Assembly (NCBI GenBank): GCA_900550345.1 | Contig: URRX01000029.1 | Location: 1-11,750 of the forward strand | DNA length: 11,750 bases | Source of the DNA: an uncultured Anaerococcus sp. | GTDB taxonomy: Bacteria > Bacillota > Clostridia > Tissierellales > Peptoniphilaceae | Direction of reading: 5' to 3' | Shown here: positions 1 through 4,989 of the stretch, piece after piece | Layout of the letters: the number at the start of each line of letters is the position of its first letter | Numbering within the stretch: the stretch's first letter is position 1 | Notes under the pieces: generated by a model | Database searches by the model: none | The model's input: only the letters and a program-made list of their open reading frames with translations | Told to the model about the DNA's origin: nothing | Position numbers and translations under genes: made by a program

Positions 1-40
1 GCCAGCGTTTATCCTGAGCCAGGATCAAACTCTCAATTTA
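1..40 (-). rRNA. rrs: 16S ribosomal RNA, 5' end only (partial)
   Basis: Read on the minus strand, this is the near-universal start of bacterial 16S rRNA (GAGTTTGATCCTGGCTCAG, then GATAAACGCTGGC). Only about the first 40 nt lie in the window; the gene continues beyond base 1. Aligning AGUUUGAUC to E. coli positions 10-18 puts the mature 5' end near base 40, give or take one or two bases. The gene is transcribed leftward from the three tandem promoters at 165-376. Confidence 0.95.
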
Positions 41-49
41 AGTTTGATC
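23..49 (-). repeat. Inverted repeat joining the 16S 5' end to its leader
   Basis: GATCAAACT (23-31) and AGTTTGATC (41-49) are perfect 9-bp complements separated by 9 nt. The right arm lies in the transcribed leader just before the mature 16S; the left arm is the conserved AGUUUGAUC of the mature RNA. In the nascent minus-strand transcript they can form a hairpin spanning the processing site. Leader-16S contacts during 30S assembly are known in other bacteria; this exact arrangement is read from sequence only. Confidence 0.6.
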
Positions 50-139
50 TTGACTATTCGTCATTTTTCGTTTTGGTTTACTCAAAGTAATTCACTTTAC
101 TTTTATTGTAGTTTTCTATATATTTTTTTGAGGTTCAAT

Positions 140-158
140 GTCGTTATCTCGTAACGAC
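140..158 (-). other. Leader hairpin at the predicted start of the promoter-proximal rRNA transcript
   Basis: The minus-strand RNA reads GTCGTTACGAGATAACGAC: a perfect 7-bp stem (arms 152-158 and 140-146) with a 5-nt loop. Its first base coincides with the start predicted for the promoter at 165-193, so that transcript would begin with a hairpin. Its role is unknown; it could act in transcript stability, leader processing or antitermination. Confidence 0.5.
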
Positions 159-164
159 TATTAT

Positions 165-193
165 ATAATACCACGCTCATTTTATCTTGTCAA
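165..193 (-). promoter_or_regulatory. rRNA promoter P3 (closest to 16S)
   Basis: Minus strand: perfect -35 TTGACA (188-193), 17-bp spacer, -10 TATTAT (165-170). The predicted start, 7 nt past the -10, is a G at about 158, giving a leader of roughly 118 nt before 16S. The DNA upstream of the -35 is rich in A and T tracts, as in UP elements of rRNA promoters. Confidence 0.85.
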
Positions 194-261
194 GTATTTT
201 TTTTAATTTTTTTATTAAATCTTTACTTTCTGAGATGTTTCTCTGAAGTGATATCAAATAT

Positions 262-290
262 ATAATACACTATTTATTTTCGCTTGTCAA
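262..290 (-). promoter_or_regulatory. rRNA promoter P2 (middle)
   Basis: Minus strand: TTGACA (285-290), 17-bp spacer, TATTAT (262-267); predicted start is a G at about 255. Both hexamers and the spacer length are identical to the flanking promoters, and an A/T-tract region again precedes the -35. Confidence 0.85.
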
Positions 291-347
291 ATATTTTTTT
301 GAAAATTATTTTTCGTGTTTGACTAGCTTCTTTAACAGTGCCTTTAC

Positions 348-376
348 ATAATACTAGGTTTTTTTATCTTTGTCAA
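348..376 (-). promoter_or_regulatory. rRNA promoter P1 (farthest from 16S)
   Basis: Minus strand: TTGACA (371-376), 17-bp spacer, TATTAT (348-353); predicted start is a G at about 341. It begins 28 bp beyond the terminator of the preceding pepF operon, so rRNA initiation appears insulated from upstream read-through. The A-tract stretch at 377-403 could serve as an UP element. Confidence 0.85.
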
Positions 377-403
377 ATTTTTTTTGCAATTTTTTTGAAA
401 TTT

Positions 404-465
404 AAAAAGAGCCCTTGTTTTCAAGCTTTTTTATTATTGTTTTACGCTTGTAAGACTCTTTTTTT
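404..465 (-). terminator. Terminator of the glxK-like/rhomboid/pepF operon
   Basis: On the minus strand AAAAAGAGTCTT (452-463) pairs with a complementary arm ending in GGGCTCTTTTT (404-415). An inner CAAGC/GCTTG stem lies within the loop. The two G-U wobbles pair only in minus-strand RNA, which supports this direction. It lies 11 bp past the pepF stop. The plus strand also ends in a T-run (459-465), so some bidirectional activity is possible. Confidence 0.65.
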
Positions 466-475
466 GTTTTTTATT

Positions 476-2260
476 TTATTTTTCTAATGATTTTTTTAAT
501 TCTTCTAGTTTTTCTTTGCAGACATCCATGGCTTTTTGAAGTGAGTCTTTTTTGGTCATGTCTACTCCTGCCTCTTTTAATACTTCTAGTGGGTATTTGC
601 TTTTTCCTGCTTTTAGGAAGTTTAGATATTTTTCTAAGTCTTCTTTGTTACCATGAAGTATTTTTTCTGATAGGCTTACTGCTGATGAGAAGCCTGTTGC
701 GTATTGGAAGACGTAGTAGAACATATAAAAGTGTGGGATTCTTGCCCATTCTGTTGATATATATTTGTCTACTTCTATATCATCTCCAAAATAATCCACG
801 TTTAGATCGTGGTAGATTTGATTTAGTTTTTCTGCTGTTACTGGCATTGAGTTTTCTACTAGTTTATTTGCCTCTAGTTCAAATTCTGCAAACATTGTTT
901 GTCTAAATACGGTTGACTTGAACGAATTTACGTAGTGGTTTAATAGGTAGGCTTTTTCTTTTTCGTCTTTTGCATGGTCTATCATGTAATTTAATAGTAA
1001 TAGCTCGTTTGTTGTTGATGCTATTTCTGCCAAAAATATTGAATAATCTCCGTAGATATATGGTTGGGTTTTTCTTGTGTAGTATGAGTGCATGGAATGT
1101 CCAAGCTCATGAGCTGTTGTGAAAAGTGAATCTAGGGAATCATTGTAATTTAATAAGATGTATGGTTCTGTATCGTAGGATCCGGATGAGTATCCTCCTG
1201 ATCTTTTTCCTTCGTTTTCCATTACATCAAACCACCTATCGTCAAAGCCTTCTCTTGCTTTTTTGATGTAGTCTTCTCCAAGTGGGGCTAGGGCTTTTAG
1301 AATTAATTCTTTCGCCTGATCAAAAGTGTAGGTTTTATTATAGTCTTCTACTAATGGTAGGTAAATATCGTAAAATCCTAAGTCATCTAGGCCTAAAACT
1401 TTTTTTCTTAGGCTGGTGTAGTCTCTGTGAATTTCTATATTATCGTGGATTACTTCTACTAGATTATCGTAAACTTTTTCGTCAATATTGTTTGCAAACA
1501 AGCTCATCTTTCTTGCTGAATCGAATTTTTTGAGTTTTGCTATGGTATTATTTGCTGTCATTTCTCCATCAAGAAGGGAGGCTGCTGTATTTTCAAATTG
1601 TTTGTAAACTGTGTAATATTTTTCGTAAACTTCTTTTCTAAACTTTCGATTTGAATCTAGTTCTAGGTTTGTGAAGTTTGCATCTGTGATTTGGATTTCT
1701 TCATCGCCTTTTTTTACTTTTGGAAATTTTAGGTCAGCGTTTGAAAAAATCATATAGGTGTTTTGTGGATTTTGGGATAGTTTTGAAAATGAAGCTATGA
1801 TTTTTTCTTCGTTTTCACCCAAAGTATGGTCTTTATTTCTAAATAAATCTTCGAAATAATGATCGTAAATTTTTAGCTCTTCTTTTTCTTCTATATATCT
1901 TTGTACTTTTTCGTAGTCTTCAGATAAAATTTCTGGTGTTATAAAGGAAAGTTCTTGGGCAAGGCTTGCTAATAAGTTGTCTGCAATTTTTGTCATTTCT
2001 TGGTATTTAGCAACTCTTGTGTCCTCGTCAGATTTTAATGAGGCATATACGCCAAGTTTTGAAAATTTTCTTTCTAATTTTTCACTTGTTTTTAAGAAAT
2101 CATAAAGACTGTCGGCTGAATCCAAAATCCTTCCTTTATATGTCTTTGTTTTTTCGATTAGATTTTTTACTTCTTCTACGTCTTTGTAGAAATCTTCGTC
2201 TGTCTTATAAATTTTTTCTGTGTCCCATTTTAGGGACTTGTCTATATCTTTTCTATCCAT
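476..2260 (-). CDS. pepF: Oligoendopeptidase F (M3 family zinc metallopeptidase)
   Basis: A cytosolic zinc peptidase of 594 aa, the usual size for PepF, which cuts short peptides during peptide recycling or nutrition. The M3 zinc site is intact: HELGH at 384-388 (two His ligands and catalytic Glu385) and a third ligand, Glu412, exactly 28 residues after the first His, in an AEIAST context. The C-terminal part has the aromatic-rich segment around 509-525 (HFYMFYYVF) expected in the substrate channel. No signal peptide or membrane segment is seen. The start is ATG 2260, preceded by AAGGAGG at 5-nt spacing. An in-frame TTG at 2287 would extend the protein by nine residues, but that extension runs through the ribosome binding site and overlaps the upstream rhomboid gene, so I reject it. 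It is the last gene of a three-gene operon. Confidence 0.95.
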   Translation of the reverse strand: MDRKDIDKSLKWDTEKIYKTDEDFYKDVEEVKNLIEKTKTYKGRILDSADSLYDFLKTSEKLERKFSKLGVYASLKSDEDTRVAKYQEMTKIADNLLASLAQELSFITPEILSEDYEKVQRYIEEKEELKIYDHYFEDLFRNKDHTLGENEEKIIASFSKLSQNPQNTYMIFSNADLKFPKVKKGDEEIQITDANFTNLELDSNRKFRKEVYEKYYTVYKQFENTAASLLDGEMTANNTIAKLKKFDSARKMSLFANNIDEKVYDNLVEVIHDNIEIHRDYTSLRKKVLGLDDLGFYDIYLPLVEDYNKTYTFDQAKELILKALAPLGEDYIKKAREGFDDRWFDVMENEGKRSGGYSSGSYDTEPYILLNYNDSLDSLFTTAHELGHSMHSYYTRKTQPYIYGDYSIFLAEIASTTNELLLLNYMIDHAKDEKEKAYLLNHYVNSFKSTVFRQTMFAEFELEANKLVENSMPVTAEKLNQIYHDLNVDYFGDDIEVDKYISTEWARIPHFYMFYYVFQYATGFSSAVSLSEKILHGNKEDLEKYLNFLKAGKSKYPLEVLKEAGVDMTKKDSLQKAMDVCKEKLEELKKSLEK

Positions 2261-2265
2261 TTTTT

Positions 2266-2272
2266 CCTCCTT
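2266..2272 (-). promoter_or_regulatory. pepF ribosome binding site (decides the start)
   Basis: AAGGAGG on the minus strand, 5 nt before ATG 2260. It overlaps the TAA stop of the rhomboid gene (2271-2273), so termination on the upstream gene and initiation on pepF are probably coupled. Confidence 0.85.
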
Positions 2273-2936
2273 ATAAAGCTTGCGCAACTGATTTGTTTCC
2301 TATATATATAAAGCCCATAGCTATTAAGCCGAAGGCAATTATTGCAATAATTTTTGTGCTGGTTGGTAGGGTCATATTCATTATTGGGAAAAATCCTGCA
2401 AGGATAAAGCCTCCCAAAAGTCCACCAATATGTCCCGTTATTCCAATTCCTGGAACCATAAAAGAATAAATAATATTTATAGCCACAATTCCTATAAAAC
2501 TTGAGCCAAATTGCCTTAGAAATTCATTGTCTCTGTAATTAAACATAATTCCAAGAGCAAGGCCAAAAAGTCCATAAAGGGATGTGGAAGCTCCCGCTGA
2601 TACACTTGTAATTTCCCCAAAAGCATAGGTAAATAAATTTCCCATTACTCCAGTTAGTAAATAAATAATTAGAAAATTTCTAGACCCGTACAAGGATTCA
2701 AAAGTATCACCAACACTATTTAAAAAATACATATTCATCAAAAGATGAAAAACTCCAATGTGGATAAAAATCGGGCAAAATAATCTCCACCACTCGCCCT
2801 GATAAACGTGAATTTTGCTCATAGCATTAAATCTCAAAAGATTTTCAATATTTTCGCTGCCGCCTGTGACAGTCATAAAAATAAAAACTATGACATTAAT
2901 CGCCATTAATATTCTAGTCATTTTTCCCTTCGCCAT
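2271..2936 (-). CDS. Rhomboid family intramembrane serine protease
   Basis: A 221-aa polytopic membrane protein with the rhomboid core. WWR lies at 49-51, HLLMN (His64, Asn68) in an early membrane helix, and the nucleophile motif GAS at 115-117 (Ser117) in a GASTSLYG context. The catalytic His169 sits in GHIGGLLGG. The Ser-His dyad and the His/Asn oxyanion residues are all present, so it should be active. About six hydrophobic segments are visible, with no added soluble domain. Rhomboids cleave transmembrane substrates within the membrane; the substrate here is unknown. It starts 12 bp after the glycerate-kinase-like gene and ends 10 bp before pepF, so all three are probably co-transcribed. 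Two starts are possible. ATG 2936 has GAGGAG only 2 nt upstream; ATG 2921 (Met6) has AAGGG at 4 nt. I kept the longer form; the difference is five residues. Confidence 0.9.
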   Translation of the reverse strand: MAKGKMTRILMAINVIVFIFMTVTGGSENIENLLRFNAMSKIHVYQGEWWRLFCPIFIHIGVFHLLMNMYFLNSVGDTFESLYGSRNFLIIYLLTGVMGNLFTYAFGEITSVSAGASTSLYGLFGLALGIMFNYRDNEFLRQFGSSFIGIVAINIIYSFMVPGIGITGHIGGLLGGFILAGFFPIMNMTLPTSTKIIAIIAFGLIAMGFIYIGNKSVAQAL

Positions 2937-2948
2937 AACTCCTCTTTC

Positions 2949-4061
2949 TTAAATTTTTATAGAAAGATTATCAGAAATAAAAGCTCTTGCAACAGATTTT
3001 ATTTCCCTCTCATAATCTCCCCTTTCAAGATTTGCTTTGATTTTAAATTTATAAACTTCATCTATATAAGGATTATCCCTCAAACTTTGGTGATCTTCAT
3101 CTTGCAAGAAAATTATTTTTATATTCTCATTATACCTTTTGGCAAATTTAGAAAGATTAATAGAATTTTCCCCATTAAACTCATCGACATTTTCACTAAT
3201 AATTAAAAGGTCTTTGTCCTTTACCTCTTTTTCAAAATCAACGAGAGACAAAACAAGTTCCATAGAATTAGAAATTTTTGCCTTAAAAAATATATAAAGA
3301 GCCCAAGCTACTCCTCCTCCTGCACCAAGATAAGGAAAATCTATCTCGCTTGCCCCCAAAAAATCAGAAACTTTTTTAGAAAAGTGCCTGCAAGCTTTCT
3401 CAAGTTCCAAAATTTCATCTGGACTTGCTCCTTTTCTTATCGGTCTTTTCTCCAAAAAAGAATTTTTTTGGAAAAGAGTAAGGGGAAGACTTGTAGCAAT
3501 TTCAAAATTTGCATTCAAAACCCTCCTATCAAGATCAGAAGTGTCAATAGAATCAACTTTGATCATATTTTTTGCAACTGGATTTAAAGAATTAAGATTT
3601 TTATCAAAAAATCTAACTCCCAAAGCATAGAGCATGCCCATGCCCATATCATTTGTTGCCGTATCTCCAATTCCAATAAAAAAATCCTCACAGCCGTTGT
3701 TCAAACCATCGACAATCATCTCACCAAGACCAATTGAAGAAGATTCCATAACATTTAAATTATCCTTATACAAAAGCCTAAGACCACAAGCTTGAGCCAT
3801 CTCCATAGCACACAAATTTTTTTTGATAATATACCTTGCAGTAGAAGCCTCGCCTTTAGGATCATGGACATTTACATAAGAAAAATCTCCACCAATAACT
3901 TCCTTGATGCTTTCAACAGTCCCAAGTCCCCCGTCCAAAAATGGAAGAATAGAAACCTTGTTATTTTTATTTTCACTTTCTAACTCTTCTTTAAAATAAT
4001 TTCCAATTTCGATAGAATTTTCAAAATCTTTAATTGAATCTAAAGCTAGTAATATATTCAT
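2949..4061 (-). CDS. Divergent glycerate kinase family (GlxK/GarK type) protein
   Basis: The family normally phosphorylates D-glycerate with ATP. At 370 aa the length fits, and family landmarks can be followed throughout: an N-terminal LALDSIKDF, then LDGGLGT (42-48), MEMAQACGL (86-94), GIGDTATNDMGMGM (130-143), a KGASPDE segment (210-216), GAGGG (247-251) and MELVLSLVDF (267-276). Several positions that are near-invariant in active enzymes differ. The usual DGGEGT reads DGGLGT, GGSATNDGGAGM reads GDTATNDMGMGM, and the TGEGRxDxQTxxGK region appears as ISENVDEFNGENSINLSK (288-305). Catalysis is therefore uncertain and the protein may have another role. The start ATG 4061 has GAGGTG at 4-nt spacing. 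It is the first gene of the operon with the rhomboid protease and pepF, neither of which suggests glycerate metabolism. Confidence 0.75.
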   Translation of the reverse strand: MNILLALDSIKDFENSIEIGNYFKEELESENKNNKVSILPFLDGGLGTVESIKEVIGGDFSYVNVHDPKGEASTARYIIKKNLCAMEMAQACGLRLLYKDNLNVMESSSIGLGEMIVDGLNNGCEDFFIGIGDTATNDMGMGMLYALGVRFFDKNLNSLNPVAKNMIKVDSIDTSDLDRRVLNANFEIATSLPLTLFQKNSFLEKRPIRKGASPDEILELEKACRHFSKKVSDFLGASEIDFPYLGAGGGVAWALYIFFKAKISNSMELVLSLVDFEKEVKDKDLLIISENVDEFNGENSINLSKFAKRYNENIKIIFLQDEDHQSLRDNPYIDEVYKFKIKANLERGDYEREIKSVARAFISDNLSIKI

Positions 4062-4077
4062 AATTCACCTCAATTAA

Positions 4078-4098
4078 ATTATACCCAAACTATGTGGG
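4078..4098 (-). promoter_or_regulatory. Possible promoter and dyad upstream of the glycerate-kinase-like gene
   Basis: A TATAAT lies on the minus strand at 4078-4083, directly next to an inverted repeat CCCA-N7-TGGG (4084-4098) that would fall in the -35/-10 spacer, where a regulator could bind. There is no good -35, and the implied start (about 4071) would leave almost no leader before the ribosome binding site. This is a weak call. Confidence 0.3.
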
Positions 4099-4139
4099 CA
4101 AATTATTAAATATGTTTCACGAATAAATCATTAATTATC

Positions 4140-4168
4140 TTTACCAATTGCAAATTCAATGATATAAT
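4140..4168 (+). promoter_or_regulatory. Promoter of the candidate small RNA
   Basis: Plus strand: -35 TTTACC (4140-4145, four of six matches to TTGACA), 17-bp spacer, perfect -10 TATAAT (4163-4168). The predicted start is about 4175. No ORF follows before the terminator at 4246-4275. Confidence 0.55.
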
Positions 4169-4174
4169 TAAGTG

Positions 4175-4275
4175 GAAAGTTTATAAAATAAACTTTTACT
4201 GTTTAACTCATGGAAATCTTTTAAAAAAGATTTCGCCCATCAAAGAGCCACTTAAAAACTTATAAGTGGCTTTTT
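4175..4275 (+). ncRNA. Candidate small structured RNA (unidentified, about 100 nt)
   Basis: The transcript predicted from the promoter at 4140-4168 is made almost entirely of three hairpins. The first is AAAGTTTAT/ATAAACTTT (4176-4196; 9-bp stem, 3-nt loop). The second is GAAATCTT/AAGATTTC (4213-4234), possibly extended by flanking ATGG/CCAT and CTC/GAG pairs. The third is the terminator stem. No start codon with a ribosome binding site and no worthwhile ORF occurs in it. I do not recognise any riboswitch or known RNA family. TTAAGTGG (4168-4175) is exactly complementary to CCACTTAA (4248-4255) in the terminator's 5' arm. If transcription began upstream, this could act as an antiterminator, making the element an attenuator rather than a free RNA. 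Confidence 0.45.
4246..4275 (+). terminator. Intrinsic terminator of the candidate small RNA
   Basis: Perfect 9-bp stem AGCCACTTA/TAAGTGGCT (4246-4254, 4263-4271), 8-nt loop, then a T-run to 4275. The T-run follows only on the plus strand. Confidence 0.75.
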
Positions 4276-4312
4276 AAAATGCCTTTCCATAAATTTTGGA
4301 AGGCATTTTTTT
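4276..4312 (+). terminator. Second, adjacent terminator-like hairpin
   Basis: AAAATGCCTT (4276-4285) pairs with AAGGCATTTT (4300-4309). Inside it, CCA and TGG continue the stem around one unpaired base. The T-run extends to 4312. It stands right behind the previous terminator, giving tandem terminators before the ahpC promoter. The AAAA side gives four U's on the minus strand, so weak bidirectional use is possible. Confidence 0.6.
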
Positions 4313-4331
4313 ATTTTGAAAATTTGTGATA

Positions 4332-4359
4332 TTGATTCAAAATTTATAATGAGTATAAT
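4332..4359 (+). promoter_or_regulatory. ahpC promoter
   Basis: -35 TTGATT (4332-4337), 16-bp spacer, perfect -10 TATAAT (4354-4359). Its predicted start, near 4366, leaves a leader of roughly 50 nt before ATG 4420. The PerR-type box covers part of the spacer and the -10. Confidence 0.7.
4344..4358 (+). promoter_or_regulatory. PerR box (peroxide-responsive operator)
   Basis: The site reads TTATAATGAGTATAA and matches the PerR consensus TTATAATNATTATAA at 13 of 14 defined positions. It overlaps the -10 of the ahpC promoter, where bound PerR would block RNA polymerase. A second overlapping, weaker match (11 of 14) lies at 4353-4367. PerR control of ahpCF is established in Bacillus; that this organism uses it is an inference, since perR is not in the window. 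Confidence 0.75.
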
Positions 4360-4409
4360 TATCATATACTTTGTTTTTTATTTAAAATGAAGTAATTTTT
4401 TAAAAATAT

Positions 4410-4414
4410 GGAGG
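4410..4414 (+). promoter_or_regulatory. ahpC ribosome binding site (decides the start)
   Basis: GGAGG lies 5 nt before ATG 4420. The in-frame ATG at 4408 overlaps this site and has no binding site of its own, so it is not used as the start. Confidence 0.85.
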
Positions 4415-4419
4415 ATATT

Positions 4420-4989
4420 ATGTCACTAATAGGAAAAAAATTACCTGAATTTAATTTGGATGCTTATGATCCAAAAACAAATGAATTTGTAAAGATAAGT
4501 GATAAGGACCTTGAAGGTGAATGGAAAGTTTTGATGTTTTATCCAGCAGACTTTACCTTTGTGTGCCCTACAGAGCTTGAAGATTTGCAAGAAAAATATG
4601 GGCAATTAAAAGAGATGGGTGCAGAAGTTTATTCTGTAAGCGTTGACACACATTTTGTTCACAAGGCTTGGCATGATGAAAGTGAAGCTATAGGAAAAAT
4701 CCAATACAAAATGATTGGCGATTCAAACAAAGAACTTACAAAAGCTTTAGATATTTTAACAGAAGATGGAAAAGCTGACAGAGCAACTTTTGTTATAGAC
4801 CCTGATAATGTTATCCAAGCACTAGAAATAAATGCGGGTGGAATAGGAAGAAAAGCAGAAAATAATATCTACAAAGTTAAAGCTGGTCAATATGTAAGAA
4901 AACATCCAGACCAAGTATGTCCTGCTAAATGGAATTCTGAAGAAGATGATACACTAACACCAGGACTTGACCTTGTTGGAAAAATCTAA
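4420..4989 (+). CDS. ahpC: Alkyl hydroperoxide reductase subunit C (typical 2-Cys peroxiredoxin)
   Basis: A cytosolic peroxidase of 189 aa, full length for AhpC. It reduces H2O2, organic peroxides and possibly peroxynitrite. The peroxidatic Cys49 is in FTFVCP within the PxxxTxxC motif (Pro42, Thr46), the active-site Arg121 is in RATFVID, and the resolving Cys167 is in VCPAKW near the C-terminus. It is therefore a two-cysteine enzyme forming intersubunit disulfides. It is recharged by AhpF, encoded by the next gene, whose ATG overlaps the ahpC stop (TAATG). Expression is probably induced by peroxide through the PerR box at the promoter. Calling the start at ATG 4420 rather than 4408 removes four residues (MEDI) encoded by the ribosome binding site region. 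Confidence 0.97.
   Translation: MSLIGKKLPEFNLDAYDPKTNEFVKISDKDLEGEWKVLMFYPADFTFVCPTELEDLQEKYGQLKEMGAEVYSVSVDTHFVHKAWHDESEAIGKIQYKMIGDSNKELTKALDILTEDGKADRATFVIDPDNVIQALEINAGGIGRKAENNIYKVKAGQYVRKHPDQVCPAKWNSEEDDTLTPGLDLVGKI

Noticed and set aside
487..906. Plus-strand ORF rich in Leu and Phe, opposite pepF
   Set aside because: It is an antisense reading of the strongly coding pepF. The Leu/Phe richness comes from the reversed Lys/Glu codons, and it has no ribosome binding site.
476..2287. Longer pepF beginning at TTG 2287
   Set aside because: The extra nine codons read through the AAGGAGG binding site and overlap the rhomboid gene. ATG 2260 has ideal spacing to that site.
4205..4225. ATG in the candidate small RNA (ATG GAA ATC TTT TAA) as a leader peptide
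   Set aside because: It has only four codons and no ribosome binding site, and it lies in the second hairpin's stem.
4175..4275. Known riboswitch class (purine, preQ1, fluoride, T-box, guanidine)
   Set aside because: I could not find the conserved core bases of these classes, and the downstream gene has its own promoter.
4408..4989. Longer ahpC beginning at ATG 4408
   Set aside because: This ATG is part of the ATGGAGG binding site for ATG 4420. The protein starting at 4420 begins as AhpC proteins normally do.
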